Source: Comamonadaceae bacterium (lineage in GTDB: Bacteria; Pseudomonadota; Gammaproteobacteria; Burkholderiales; Burkholderiaceae_C). Taken from it: a DNA stretch of 43,071 nt. The notes beneath the pieces were generated by a model. That model had not been told where the DNA came from. It searched no databases and was given only the letters and a program-made list of their open reading frames with translations. Shown piece by piece: positions 9,078 to 18,970 of the stretch (position 1 is the stretch's first letter; each line of letters begins with the position of its first letter). The stretch lies in NCBI GenBank assembly GCA_947373245.1, contig CANBWY010000013.1:1-43071 (forward strand), given 5' to 3'. The position numbers were made by a program, and so were the translations under genes.

Positions 9078-10049
9078 TTAAAGGTGCGCAAATACCGCTG
9101 GCTGTGAGGTGCAAAGCGCAAACACAGCATCTAAATTCAAGATGGGGGTGATTTCACCGTTGTCACGCAGCAAGGCGTGAGACAAGGGGCGCTGATCGTC
9201 TTGATCGGGCATGTCGATGATGTTGGATTCAGCGGCCACCACCAAGCGTTCAATCGCTTCGATGGCAAATGAAAACTTTAGCCCCGCATGCTGCAACACC
9301 AACAACTCCGCGTCATGCGGCGAGGGTTCAAGCCCCAACAAGATACCTAAATCTAGGATGCTAATGATCTCGCCACGCAAGTTCATACACCCCAGCACCG
9401 CCGCTTGACAACCCGGCAAGAAGGTGAATTGTTTGAGCAACGAAAACTCCATGACTTGCGCTAAATCGACGGCATAACGACGTGCCCCTGTCGAGACAAT
9501 GGCGAAGGACAACAATATATCCAAACGCAAGGGGGAAAGTTCTTTCGCCAGCTGGTGCATGCGCGACTGAAGCAACGCCACATCACCCACAACGTCCGCA
9601 TGGACCAAGCTTGCCGCACGAACGTCCTGCAAAGCCCAGTGTTGAGAGGAATCAATCAGGGCCGCAACGCTCACCAACATCACCATGTCATCGCCATCGC
9701 GCACCTGCCCAAGTAGATGTGGGCTGTCGCTGTTTTTCTCAATTGACAAAAGCGCACCAGACCACGCTTTCAACCCCTCCACCTCGTCGATCAAAACAGC
9801 CGCACGTGAGGTTTCGCTTTTGATGATGAGTAATTTTTGTTTGACTGAATACGGCCGCTGCGCATGCCCCATCCACACAGAAAAATCAATCACGACAATG
9901 CGTTGCCCCTGCAAATTGAGGACCCCAACAAACCACGCTGGCACGCCGTCCAAACTCGACAAGGCTGGCAGCCAAACCACGCGCGCCACTGCTTCTCCAG
10001 CGATGCAATAGCGCGTTGCATCGGCATTGAAGTAAAAGAGTGTGCCCAT
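9078..10049 (-). CDS. Tandem CheW-domain coupling protein
   Basis: This 323-residue cytoplasmic protein is made of two CheW-like domains. The first (~1-140) includes PAWFVGVLNLQGQRIVVIDF. The second (~175-320) includes GCMNLRGEIISILDLGILLG and ends GEITPILNLDAVF. CheW domains couple receptors to CheA; fused pairs could bridge two receptors or kinases in an array. Two ATGs are adjacent. I chose the second (10049) because GGAGG lies 6 bases upstream, compared with only 3 for the first. It is first in the chemosensory operon. Confidence 0.88.
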   Translation of the reverse strand: MGTLFYFNADATRYCIAGEAVARVVWLPALSSLDGVPAWFVGVLNLQGQRIVVIDFSVWMGHAQRPYSVKQKLLIIKSETSRAAVLIDEVEGLKAWSGALLSIEKNSDSPHLLGQVRDGDDMVMLVSVAALIDSSQHWALQDVRAASLVHADVVGDVALLQSRMHQLAKELSPLRLDILLSFAIVSTGARRYAVDLAQVMEFSLLKQFTFLPGCQAAVLGCMNLRGEIISILDLGILLGLEPSPHDAELLVLQHAGLKFSFAIEAIERLVVAAESNIIDMPDQDDQRPLSHALLRDNGEITPILNLDAVFALCTSQPAVFAHL

Positions 10050-10070
10050 CATGTGCCTCCGTTTTGGACC

Positions 10071-10099
10071 AGCATAAAGCCGGCATCTCTTGAAGACAA
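10071..10099 (-). promoter_or_regulatory. Candidate sigma-70 promoter of the chemosensory operon
   Basis: On the minus strand TTGTCT (10099-10094), a 17-base spacer and TATGCT (10076-10071) give four of six matches to each consensus hexamer. The predicted start point near 10064 would give a leader of about 15 bases holding the GGAGG site. The 154-base gap to the adhesin stop holds nothing else I can support except a half-conserved FNR-like dyad (10138-10151, TTGAC-N4-GTCGT). Confidence 0.35.
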
Positions 10100-10203
10100 T
10101 GCGTTTTAAGCAATGTCTGAGGCAACTTGCACCTTCTTTGACATTTGTCGTCTCTTTGCGAATTAAGTGAGGCTGGATATTTGCTTGGAAACTGGAACGC
10201 TTC

Positions 10204-13200
10204 TCAAGCGTCGGTTTTCAAATTTTGGTGCGTCAGCAAGTTGTTGATGATGGCAGCATCTGACGCCCCGGGTGCCAAGCCCAAGCTGGCTGTGAACGCA
10301 GCCAGCGTGGCGTAGTTGCTCAAGGTGATGTTCTGTGTGGGCGCACCCACTGGGTTCACGCCCGCAGCGTCAATCGACAAAACAGCGTGGGCGCCATCCT
10401 GCGTGAAGTGCAAGAAATTGCTTAAGTTATTCAGCGAAACGCCCGAACCATCATGTTCGCCCTGCAATAAATCTTTCAAATCCAGCACATCACCGCCAGT
10501 GCCTGCGGTGAAATCGGTGATCGCATCGACCGCAGGTGTTGCAACGGTGCCTTGATCGCCCAATTTCCATACGAAGGTGTCAGCCCCAACACCGCCGGTC
10601 AAAACGTCATTGCCGGCACCGCCGGTTAGGAAATCGTTGCCGCTACCGCCACCCAACGCATCATTGCCACTGGTGCCTGTCAAGGTATGGCTGTTCTGCG
10701 CTGTGACCACCACGGAGCCCACCACTGAGTCGCCATCGCCATCGGTGGCGTTGTAGTGAAAGGTGAGGTCTTTGGTCTTGGTGTCATCGATCGTGAAGGA
10801 GGTGAGTGAATCAATGCGCACCTTGTCATGTGTGCCGTTCATAGTCAAAGTGATGTTGTCTAAATTGCCACCGCCTGGGCTGGTGATGAGCAGGGTATGG
10901 TCGGCTGCCAAATCAGAGGAATGAATGGTGACGGTACTTGTGATGCCTGCGACTGAAACGGCTGTGTAAGTCAGGCTTTCTGAACCACTCATATCGGCAA
11001 TACCAATTTTTACCGCGTAGGTTAAGTTGGGCCCAAGATGGTTCACGGTACTGGCACCTTCGTCATCAAATTCAAACGTCATGGTGTCGCCTGAATTGAA
11101 GTTATTGCTTCCTACCCCCAAGCCTTGGACGCTTGGGTTAAGGGAGCCACTGGCAGTGATCTTGATGGCCCAATCGCCTAAGTTTTCTGTCGAGGTGAAC
11201 ACGCCATTTGTATCCACGTAAAAAGCAGGCTGTGGCCCACCTGCGCCCACGCCGAAGGTGATATCTGGAGTCACCACCGACAGATCCAACGGCGCACTCT
11301 GCGTGAAGGCATAGCTGCCATCCGAATTGGCATGCATGGTGAACACCGTCGGCCCCGATGCGCCGGCAGTAGCGGTGATGGTCGAACCATCCACACTCGT
11401 GGTGTAAACCAAGGCCACGCCATCGGAAGTCAAACCACCGCTCGGTGGTGTGATGCCGGTGAGGCTCACATGAGCCCCGCTCTGATCGGCACCCATGATG
11501 GCCAAGGTGCCTACCAGCTCAGAATTGGCGCTGTTCTGTATGTGGCCAGGTGTGACAGCGACGACCGGCGCATCGTCCACGATGCCCACGGTGATGGTGG
11601 CTGGTGCAGAAGTTGTTGACGTATCCGCTGTGGTGCTCAGCGTGAACACATTTTGCTCTGGCGAAATCAGATCAGCCGACGTCAACTGGTAGGTGTACGT
11701 GGCCACGCCCGTGCTGCTGTTGTAGCCCGTCACCGTCAAAGTGCCATTGGGGTCGGTGATGACGTTGTTGTTGCCCAAGTCAGCAATGGCGATGACGGTG
11801 CTGTTGATGGTCACCGAGACCAAGTGGGTCAAGCCATCCAAGTCGGCCAATGTGAAAGTGCCCGACGTGGTGAGGGTTGTCGGACCCACGCCTGAACCAC
11901 TGGGCAGACCGGCCTCGTACACCAAGCCAGCGTCGCCTTCGGCAAAGGCTGTCGTGAGGGTAGGCGTGTCGTTGGTGCCCGTCACGGTGATCGTGAGGTG
12001 CGCGGTGCTGGTGTCACCATCCGCATCGTGCATGGTGTAGTTGAGGTCGAAGCTCTTGAGGTCTGCCGCCGTGAGCAGTTGGGTGGCGGCACGCGTGTTG
12101 TCCAACACATAGCCCCAACTGCCATCGGGGTTTTGTGTCAAGGTGCCGTAGGTGTTGAGCGCTGCCACCGAGGCCACGCTTGTGCTGTCGGTGCCCCACG
12201 CTGTGAACCCCACAGGCGTGTCTGCACCCGAGATGTCGTTGCTCAGCACATTGCCGCCAATCAAACTCGCACCATCCTCTGTGACCCCAGACGGCCCGTC
12301 GTTCACCGCTTGCGGCGTGTCATCCACCGCGCGAATCACCAGGTTGTCAACGGCCGAAGTGCCGCCCACGCCATGCACGCGCAATGCAATGCTGTCATTG
12401 AAACCCGTGGGGTCTACCGTGTCGTTGCCGGTTGGCACGACGGTGGCATTGTTGATCGCGGCAGTCAGTGTGTAGCTGTAGCTCACGGTTCCCGCTAAAG
12501 ATGTGCCGCTATAGCCCGTGAACGTCAACACGCCCTCGCCCGTGTTCACGGTTTGCGTGCCGTTGAACGCCATCATTTGGGCCAAGGTGTAAGTGGTCCC
12601 ACCGAACACCACATGGTCGATGCCATCCGTGGCCGCAACAGAGAAGGTGCCTGTGGTGGTCTCGCTGGTGTCGGGCACAGACGTGAGTCCATGTTCATAC
12701 ACGGTGCCATCGGGACCGCTGGCATTGAGTGTGGCGACGGAAGCACTGTCATCGGTGCCCGCCACGGTGATGGTCAAGTGCGCGGTACTGGTGTCACCAT
12801 CGGCATCTTGCATGGTGTAGTTCAAATCAAAACTCAGGTTGCTCGCCGAGGTCAGTGCCTGCGTAGCTGCGCGGCTGTTATCCAGCACATAGGACCAAGT
12901 GCCATCACCGTTTTGTGCCAACGTGCCGTAGGTGTTAAGCGCCGTGATCGTGGCGGCATCGCCGACTAAATCCCATGCTGTAAATGCCATCGGCGTATCT
13001 GCGCCCGAGATGTCATTGCTCAACACGTTGCCGCCGATGCTGGGGCTACCCACATCTTCGGTCACCCCCGTAGGCCCATCGTTGACCGCAATCGGTGCAT
13101 CGTCCATGATGCGGATCACCAAGTCCGTCCCTGTTGAGGTGGAACCACTCACACCTGTGACGGTAATCAGATTGCCCGTGTCGTCTACAAAGGTGCTGGC

Positions 13201-15144
13201 AGGGCTTGGGTCTAGCACAAAGCCTTTGAGCGTGTAGCTGTAGTCGATGCTTCCCAAATGGTTGCCGTCACCACTGTTGTAGCCCGTGAGCACCAAGGTG
13301 CCCTCGCCCGTGTCCACCGGATGTGCGGCAAGGTAGGCCCCATCTTGCAACTGCGCCAAGGTGAACAGCGCCCCTCCCACCGTGATGCTCGCGATGCCAT
13401 CGCTGGCAGAAACACTGAAGCTGCCGGCCACCGTTTCCCGTGGGTCGCTGTTGGGTGCGGGGTCTGCCAACTCGGTGGTGCCAAGAGGAAGCGCTGACTC
13501 AAACACCGTGGTGCCACTGGCGCCTGCGGCTTGTACGGTCACGCTTTGCGTGTCGTTGGTGCCTTGGATGGTGAGCGTCAAGTGCGCGGTGCTGGTGTCA
13601 CCATCTGCATCGTGCATGGTGTAGTTGAGGTCAAAGCTCTTGAGGTCTGCCGCCGTGAGCTGTTGGGTGGCGGCACGCGTGTTGTCCAACACATAGCCCC
13701 AACTGCCATCGGGGTTTTGTGTCAAAGTGCCGTAGGTGTTGAGCGCCGCCACCGAGGCCACGCTTGTGCTGTCGGTGCCCCACGCTGTGAACCCCGCTGG
13801 CTGGTCTGCGCCACCGATGTCGTTGCTCAGCACATTGCCGCTGATCGAACTTAAACCATCCTCTACCACACCCACCGGCCCATCGTTCACTGCAATGGGG
13901 TGGTCATCCACAATCTCCACGGTGAAGGTCACGGGTGTGGAAGACGACACACCATCTGACGCACTGAGCGTAAAAATATTCAGCTGTGGTTCGACTGCAT
14001 TGTTTGCGGGAGACGTCAATTGGTAATTGAAGGAAGCCACGCCCGTTGTGTTGTCGTAAGCCACAACCGTCAAAGTGCCATTGGGGTCCGTGATGACGTT
14101 GTTGTTGCCCAAGTCAGCAATGGCGATGACGGTGCTGTTGATGGTCACAGAGACGACGGAATTAAGACCATCTGGATCGGCAACCGTGAAAGTGCCCATC
14201 AATGCGGTGGCGGTTGGGCCTAGGCCCGAGCCTCCCGTCAAACCCGCCTCAAATACCAAACTGGATCCACCTTCGGCGACGCCGTTTAGCGTCAAGGTGG
14301 GCGGCTCGTTGGAGCCAAAAATGGTGATCGTCACATCGGCCACATTGCTGGGCAATTGGCCATCGGTGTTTTGATAGCTAAACACCAAATCAAATGTTTG
14401 ACTGGGCGACAAAGTCTCGGCGAAAGCGTGACCCGCGGGGTTGAGGGCAAAGGTGAAGGTTCCGTCCGGCTGAATGGTCAAGTTCCCTAAGGCATTGGTC
14501 AAGGTCACCGGTGCGCTTTGCACCGTCAAAGGCAGACCGACAGGCCCCGAGTCATTGGTCAGCACATTGCCCGCGAGGGTTAACTCGTCAACGGCCAAAC
14601 TTGCAGCATCGTTCACCGCCACGGGGGCATGGTCCAAGGGGACGGGGGTGGTGGGCACACCGGGGATAGCCCCTTGCCCATTGAAACTGTAGCTGTACGA
14701 GACAGGCGTCACGCCTTCTGCGATGCGCGGCAGCACCACAAAAGTGATGCCCGTATCAGCCGCACCCACACCTGCCACAGCGCCTGTCAGGCCCGCCGCA
14801 GCGGCTTCGAGCTGGGTGCTGAGGTCAGCCCCCAGTGCGAGGGCTTGACCGACGTTGTCAATCGCGGGGGGCGCAGCAGGCGCCGCATTCGCGGTGTCGG
14901 ACACGGGTGGCGTTTGGTCCGTGCCAACCACGGGCTCGTCCAGACGCAGGGTTTGATCCGTCGCAACGGACATCACGTGCCCATCGCTCATCATCACATC
15001 AACGCTCGTGGCACTGTCGGCGCGAATGGTTTCGCCTTTTTGTAAAACGTCCCCCAGCTTCAATTGGCGCATCTTTCCAGATGCGTCCACAGCAAACACA
15101 GCGCCTTTGCCATGGATGTCAACAACGGTTGCGAATTGGGCCAT
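10204..15144 (-). CDS. LapA-type RTX/VCBS surface adhesin, type I secreted
   Basis: This is a 1646-residue biofilm adhesin. Residues 1-~110 form a retention module ([20 protein letters not shown]...), followed by [11 protein letters not shown], where A115-A-A-G118 fits the LapG target (T/P/A)AAG. Next come a cadherin-like domain, two T1SS-143-like domains and three VCBS-type repeats (each with [23 protein letters not shown]). At the C-terminus are RTX nonapeptides ([15 protein letters not shown]) and a VCA0849-type secretion signal. The ATG at 15144 is chosen over an upstream ATG because GGAG is 6 bases before it. It is divergent from its exporter genes. Compared with Pseudomonas LapA it is small. 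Confidence 0.93.
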   Translation of the reverse strand: MAQFATVVDIHGKGAVFAVDASGKMRQLKLGDVLQKGETIRADSATSVDVMMSDGHVMSVATDQTLRLDEPVVGTDQTPPVSDTANAAPAAPPAIDNVGQALALGADLSTQLEAAAAGLTGAVAGVGAADTGITFVVLPRIAEGVTPVSYSYSFNGQGAIPGVPTTPVPLDHAPVAVNDAASLAVDELTLAGNVLTNDSGPVGLPLTVQSAPVTLTNALGNLTIQPDGTFTFALNPAGHAFAETLSPSQTFDLVFSYQNTDGQLPSNVADVTITIFGSNEPPTLTLNGVAEGGSSLVFEAGLTGGSGLGPTATALMGTFTVADPDGLNSVVSVTINSTVIAIADLGNNNVITDPNGTLTVVAYDNTTGVASFNYQLTSPANNAVEPQLNIFTLSASDGVSSSTPVTFTVEIVDDHPIAVNDGPVGVVEDGLSSISGNVLSNDIGGADQPAGFTAWGTDSTSVASVAALNTYGTLTQNPDGSWGYVLDNTRAATQQLTAADLKSFDLNYTMHDADGDTSTAHLTLTIQGTNDTQSVTVQAAGASGTTVFESALPLGTTELADPAPNSDPRETVAGSFSVSASDGIASITVGGALFTLAQLQDGAYLAAHPVDTGEGTLVLTGYNSGDGNHLGSIDYSYTLKGFVLDPSPASTFVDDTGNLITVTGVSGSTSTGTDLVIRIMDDAPIAVNDGPTGVTEDVGSPSIGGNVLSNDISGADTPMAFTAWDLVGDAATITALNTYGTLAQNGDGTWSYVLDNSRAATQALTSASNLSFDLNYTMQDADGDTSTAHLTITVAGTDDSASVATLNASGPDGTVYEHGLTSVPDTSETTTGTFSVAATDGIDHVVFGGTTYTLAQMMAFNGTQTVNTGEGVLTFTGYSGTSLAGTVSYSYTLTAAINNATVVPTGNDTVDPTGFNDSIALRVHGVGGTSAVDNLVIRAVDDTPQAVNDGPSGVTEDGASLIGGNVLSNDISGADTPVGFTAWGTDSTSVASVAALNTYGTLTQNPDGSWGYVLDNTRAATQLLTAADLKSFDLNYTMHDADGDTSTAHLTITVTGTNDTPTLTTAFAEGDAGLVYEAGLPSGSGVGPTTLTTSGTFTLADLDGLTHLVSVTINSTVIAIADLGNNNVITDPNGTLTVTGYNSSTGVATYTYQLTSADLISPEQNVFTLSTTADTSTTSAPATITVGIVDDAPVVAVTPGHIQNSANSELVGTLAIMGADQSGAHVSLTGITPPSGGLTSDGVALVYTTSVDGSTITATAGASGPTVFTMHANSDGSYAFTQSAPLDLSVVTPDITFGVGAGGPQPAFYVDTNGVFTSTENLGDWAIKITASGSLNPSVQGLGVGSNNFNSGDTMTFEFDDEGASTVNHLGPNLTYAVKIGIADMSGSESLTYTAVSVAGITSTVTIHSSDLAADHTLLITSPGGGNLDNITLTMNGTHDKVRIDSLTSFTIDDTKTKDLTFHYNATDGDGDSVVGSVVVTAQNSHTLTGTSGNDALGGGSGNDFLTGGAGNDVLTGGVGADTFVWKLGDQGTVATPAVDAITDFTAGTGGDVLDLKDLLQGEHDGSGVSLNNLSNFLHFTQDGAHAVLSIDAAGVNPVGAPTQNITLSNYATLAAFTASLGLAPGASDAAIINNLLTHQNLKTDA
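11732..11820. repeat. 89-bp direct repeat inside adhesin gene, copy 1
   Basis: This segment is nearly identical to 14066-14154; I count two mismatches. It encodes the same stretch of the two T1SS-143-like domains ([15 protein letters not shown]...). The flanking sequence of the two domains is far more diverged, so a local duplication or gene conversion is likely. Confidence 0.85.
12001..12211. repeat. 211-bp direct repeat inside adhesin gene, copy 1
   Basis: This segment matches 13585-13795 with five mismatches by my count (about 97-98% identity) at an offset of 1584 bases. It encodes the middle of a VCBS repeat. A third, more diverged copy occupies roughly 12779-12990. Recombination between the near-identical copies would delete or add 1584 bases, exactly 528 codons, in frame. 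Confidence 0.9.
13585..13795. repeat. 211-bp direct repeat inside adhesin gene, copy 2
   Basis: Second copy of the 12001-12211 repeat, in the same orientation and reading frame. Confidence 0.9.
14066..14154. repeat. 89-bp direct repeat inside adhesin gene, copy 2
   Basis: Second copy of the 11732-11820 repeat, offset 2334 bases (778 codons, in frame). Confidence 0.85.
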
Positions 15145-15321
15145 GATGCTCTCCTTCAAAGAGGTGCTTCACCAAACAACGTCGCTTGCGAAGACTTGGC
15201 ATTTGAGATTAGTGATGGCGTTGTGGCTTGTCCATAGGCGCTGAATACCTTTCTTGTAAAAGCATGACTTTGGTCAAAGCCACACGCAATAGTTCCCTGC
15301 GCGCAAAGGCATCTCTATACG

Positions 15322-17550
15322 ATGACTCAGCGCAATCTGAACACTGTGTCAGATGCGATGGGGGTTGACGCATGGGAGCACGCTTTGTCTCTTGACGAAA
15401 AAATAACCGCTGCCGATTTGGGCATGGCCTTCGATCACCGCGATGAGCTGTTGAGCTGCTTGTTGATCGTGGCGCGTGCGCACGGTGAGTGCCTCACCCC
15501 CGACGCGGTGATGGCCGGCTTGCCCACAGAACAACAAAAACTCACGCCCAGTTTGCTCAAACGCGCGGCCCATCGTGCACGGCTGAGTAGCCACATCGTG
15601 CGCAAAGAGTTGGCCCTTTTGAAAGACGCTTTGTTGCCAGCCATCGTGCTACTGAAAGACGAACGGGCCTGTGTGTTGCTGAGCTTTGACGCCAGCCGCA
15701 GTCACGCCCAAGTGGTCTACCCCGAACTCAGCGATGCGCCGGTCACCGTGGCATTGACCGATTTGGCACACGACTACAGCGGCCTGTCGGTGTACCTGCG
15801 TCCTCGTGTGCGGTGGGACGCGCGCACGCCCCTTGTGCGCAACGGCAGGCAAGGCCATTGGTTTTGGAGCGTGATTGCTGAAAACCGGCTGCTCTACCGC
15901 GACGTGTTGATGGCCGCATTTTTGAGCAACCTGTTTGCGTTGGGCATGCCGCTGTTCGTCATGAATGTGTACGACCGCGTGGTGCCCAACCGTGCGGTGG
16001 ATACGCTGTGGGTGTTGTCGCTAGGGCTGTTGCTGATGTTGGTCAGTGACTTGCTGCTGCGCACCATGCGCGGGCGTTTCATCGACCTCGCCAGCAGCCG
16101 AACCGATGTCAAACTCTCGGCCTTCATCATGGCGCGGGTGATGGGCATGCGCATGGAAGAGCGTCCCAATTCGGCGGGGTCTTTTGCCTCTAATCTGCGG
16201 GCCTTTGAATCGGTGCGCGACTTCATCAGTTCTGCCACCGTGGTGGCCTTCATTGATCTGCCGTTTGGTTTGATCTTCATGGCGGTCATTGCTTGGATTT
16301 CGTGGCCCATGTTGATTCCTTTGATCCTAGGTGCCATGCTCATGCTGCTGTATGCACTAGCCGTGCAAGGGCGCATGCATGAACTGGCCGAGACCACCTA
16401 CCGTGCCAGCGCCCAGCGCAACGCCACCTTGATTGAGAGCTTGGTGGGGTTTGAGACCATCAAAGCCTTGGGGGCCGAGTCCCCCGTGCAAAGCCGCTGG
16501 GAGAAAAGTGCGGTGTTGCTGGCACGCACAGGCGCGCAGCTGCGCTTGCTGTCGGCCAGTGCCACCAACACCGCCAATTTCATGCAGCAGAGTGTGAACT
16601 TGGCCATCGTCATTGCGGGGGTTTACCTGATTGCCGACGGCTCACTGACCATGGGTGGCTTGATTGCCAGCACCATGCTGGCCTCGCGTGCCATGGCGCC
16701 TATCGCGATGGTGTCGGGCTTGCTGGTGCAGTACCACACGGCGGCCACCGCCCTCACCTCACTCAACGAAACCATGCAGCGCGAAGTCGAGCGTCCCGCC
16801 GAAGCCAACTTCATCAGCCGAGGCGGCTTGGATGGGGCAATTGAGTTTCGTGATGTGAGCTTTTCCTACCCCGGCCAACACCAACCTGCACTGCGCAACC
16901 TGAGCCTGAGCATCAAGCCGGGTGAGCATGTGGCCATCTTGGGTCGCATTGGCTCTGGCAAGACCACCTTAGAGAAATTGATCTTGGGGCTGTATCGCCC
17001 CACCACGGGTGCCGTGCTGATCGACAGCATCGACCAACGCCAATTAGACCCCGCTGAAATGCGGCGACAAATAGGCTATGTGCAACAAGACGTGATGCTG
17101 TTTTACGGCACCCTGCGCCAAAACATCACCCTAGGTGCGCCGCTGGCCGATGACCAAGCGGTGGTGCGCGCCGCAGAGATCGCCGGCATCATCGACATGG
17201 TCAACGCGCATCCACAAGGCTTTGACATGGTGATCGGCGAACGCGGTGAGTCCCTGTCGGGCGGGCAACGCCAAGGTGTGGCCATTGCCCGCGCGGTGAT
17301 CAACGACCCTTCGATTCTGTTGTTTGACGAACCCACGGCGGCGATGGACCACAAGAGCGAAGAAGACGTCAAACATCGCTTGGCTGAGTTTGCGCGCGGC
17401 AAGACCCTGATCATCATCAGCCACCGCAATGCACTGCTGGATTTGGCAGATCGCATGGTCGTGATTGACGCTGGGCGCGTGGTGGCCGATGGTCCCAAAG
17501 ACCAAGTGATTGCGGCTTTGAAACAAGGCCGCGTCGGAAAGGCGCAGTGA
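15322..17550 (+). CDS. LapB-type type I secretion ABC transporter
   Basis: This 742-residue inner-membrane exporter has an N-terminal C39-peptidase-like domain (~1-160) with no catalytic cysteine motif that I can see. A six-helix ABC membrane domain (~185-480) and a nucleotide-binding domain follow. Walker A is GRIGSGKTT (541-549), the signature LSGGQ (645-649) and Walker B ILLFDE (665-670). A degenerate C39-like domain is usual in RTX adhesin exporters (LapB, HlyB). The next gene, the membrane-fusion protein, overlaps its stop as TGATG, so the two are co-translated. The divergent adhesin is the obvious cargo. No clear ribosome-binding site precedes the ATG. Confidence 0.93.
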   Translation: MTQRNLNTVSDAMGVDAWEHALSLDEKITAADLGMAFDHRDELLSCLLIVARAHGECLTPDAVMAGLPTEQQKLTPSLLKRAAHRARLSSHIVRKELALLKDALLPAIVLLKDERACVLLSFDASRSHAQVVYPELSDAPVTVALTDLAHDYSGLSVYLRPRVRWDARTPLVRNGRQGHWFWSVIAENRLLYRDVLMAAFLSNLFALGMPLFVMNVYDRVVPNRAVDTLWVLSLGLLLMLVSDLLLRTMRGRFIDLASSRTDVKLSAFIMARVMGMRMEERPNSAGSFASNLRAFESVRDFISSATVVAFIDLPFGLIFMAVIAWISWPMLIPLILGAMLMLLYALAVQGRMHELAETTYRASAQRNATLIESLVGFETIKALGAESPVQSRWEKSAVLLARTGAQLRLLSASATNTANFMQQSVNLAIVIAGVYLIADGSLTMGGLIASTMLASRAMAPIAMVSGLLVQYHTAATALTSLNETMQREVERPAEANFISRGGLDGAIEFRDVSFSYPGQHQPALRNLSLSIKPGEHVAILGRIGSGKTTLEKLILGLYRPTTGAVLIDSIDQRQLDPAEMRRQIGYVQQDVMLFYGTLRQNITLGAPLADDQAVVRAAEIAGIIDMVNAHPQGFDMVIGERGESLSGGQRQGVAIARAVINDPSILLFDEPTAAMDHKSEEDVKHRLAEFARGKTLIIISHRNALLDLADRMVVIDAGRVVADGPKDQVIAALKQGRVGKAQ

Positions 17551-18965
17551 TGGAACCGCTGAACGCAAAAACCTTTGAGCGCATTCGCGTGCTGATAGAC
17601 ACGCTCACGCAAACGGGCAAGCGCTGGTTTGGCGGCATTGTGGCGCGCTTGGCGCCAGAGCCCAACGTCGAACAGTTTGCATGGCACGACGACGCCGATT
17701 GGGCCATGCAGCACCAAGAGCCACTGCGTGCGCGCACCTTGCTGCGCCTGTCGGGGGGCGTTGTGGTGTTGCTGCTGTTGTGGGCAGCGTTGGCAGACGT
17801 TGACGAAGTGACCCACGGCATGGGCAAGGTGGTGCCAAGCAGCCAAGTGCAAATTATCCAAAGCGTGGACGGCGGCGTGGTCGAAGCGCTGCTGGTCAAA
17901 GAAGGGCAAGAAGTACAAGCAGGTCAGCAGCTGCTGCGGGTGGATTCCACGCGCTTCGAATCCAACATGATGGAGAACCGCACCTCCTCGCAAGCGCTGC
18001 AAGCCAAAGCCTTACGGCTTGAAGCCCTCACCCGAGGCACGCCCTTCACACCGCCCCCCGAATTGGTCAAGGCCGCGCCCGACATCGTGGCTCAAGAGAC
18101 GCGTTTGTATGCGTCGCGCCGAGAAGGCATAGAAGCCCAAGTCTCAATTTCAAAAGACCAGTTGAGCCAACGTCAGCACGAGTTCAGTGAGATGAAGGCG
18201 CGCAAAGAGCAAGCCGTCAGTAGCTTGGACTACACCGAGCAAGAGCTCACGGCGACACGCCCCATGTTGGCCACGGGTGCCGTCTCGGAAGTCGAGGTCA
18301 TGCGCTTGGAACGTGATGCCGCGCGCCTGCGCGGCGACCGCGACCAAGCCTCGGCGCAGATGCAGCGCGTTCAGTCCGCCATTCAAGAAGCGCAACGCCG
18401 CATCGAAGACGTGGAGCTGAGCAACCGCAACCAAATGAGCGCCGAATTGTCCGAGACCATGAGCAAACTCTCGTCGATGACAGAGGGGGGACGTGCGCTG
18501 GAAGACAAAGTCAAACATGCGGAGGTGACATCGCCCATGCGCGGCATCGTCAAACGCTTGTTGGTCAATACCGTGGGCGGTGTGGTGATGCCAGGCAAGG
18601 AGTTGGTTGAAATTGTGCCCTTGGACGACGCGCTGATCATGGAAGCGCAGATCAACCCCAAAGACATCGCCTTCTTGCGTCCGGGACAAAAGGCCGTCGT
18701 CAAATTCACCGCCTATGACTATGCGATTTATGGCGGGCTGCAAGCTGAGGTGATCAACATCGGCGCAGACACCGTGCAAGACGAAAAAGGCAATTCGTTT
18801 TATTTGGTCAGGGTGCGTACCGACAAATCTAGGCTAGGTGAAAAACTGCCCATCATCCCCGGCATGATGGCGCAGGTGGACATTTTGGTTGGCAAAAAAA
18901 CCATCCTTTCCTACTTGATCAAACCTGTGATCAGAGCCAAAGCCAATGCACTGACCGAGCGTTGA
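17550..18965 (+). CDS. LapC-type HlyD-family membrane-fusion (adaptor) protein
   Basis: This 471-residue periplasmic adaptor links the ABC exporter to the outer-membrane TolC-type pore. A short cytoplasmic tail precedes one membrane helix (~67-84). Then come a split lipoyl/barrel-sandwich domain, a long coiled-coil hairpin (~175-320, rich in E/Q/R/A) and a beta-barrel domain ending VPGM-like (IIPGMMAQVDILVGKKTILSYL), a typical HlyD C-terminal signature. The ATG at 17550 overlaps the transporter stop by one base and has GGAAAGG 7 bases upstream. A GTG one codon earlier also opens the frame. Confidence 0.93.
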   Translation: MEPLNAKTFERIRVLIDTLTQTGKRWFGGIVARLAPEPNVEQFAWHDDADWAMQHQEPLRARTLLRLSGGVVVLLLLWAALADVDEVTHGMGKVVPSSQVQIIQSVDGGVVEALLVKEGQEVQAGQQLLRVDSTRFESNMMENRTSSQALQAKALRLEALTRGTPFTPPPELVKAAPDIVAQETRLYASRREGIEAQVSISKDQLSQRQHEFSEMKARKEQAVSSLDYTEQELTATRPMLATGAVSEVEVMRLERDAARLRGDRDQASAQMQRVQSAIQEAQRRIEDVELSNRNQMSAELSETMSKLSSMTEGGRALEDKVKHAEVTSPMRGIVKRLLVNTVGGVVMPGKELVEIVPLDDALIMEAQINPKDIAFLRPGQKAVVKFTAYDYAIYGGLQAEVINIGADTVQDEKGNSFYLVRVRTDKSRLGEKLPIIPGMMAQVDILVGKKTILSYLIKPVIRAKANALTER

Positions 18966-18970
18966 GCCCC

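Noticed and set aside
10060-10110. FliA (sigma-28) promoter for the chemosensory operon
   Set aside because: TAAA and GCCG elements occur but are about 20 bases apart instead of about 15.
10138-10151. TTGAC-ATTT-GTCGT as a further FNR box
   Set aside because: The second half-site loses the CAA core, and its distance from the cheW promoter does not fit a known activator position well.
12001-13795. Spaced direct repeats as a possible CRISPR array
   Set aside because: The repeats are long, coding and few, and they fall in frame within VCBS domains; there are no cas genes.
11332-14374. Many plus-strand frames of 60-170 codons across the adhesin gene
   Set aside because: They mirror the repeated adhesin sequence, share its repeats and show no start signals.
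17103-18002. Minus-strand frame of 299 codons over the exporter and adaptor genes
   Set aside because: Antisense to Walker B, signature motif and adaptor start; no independent protein features.
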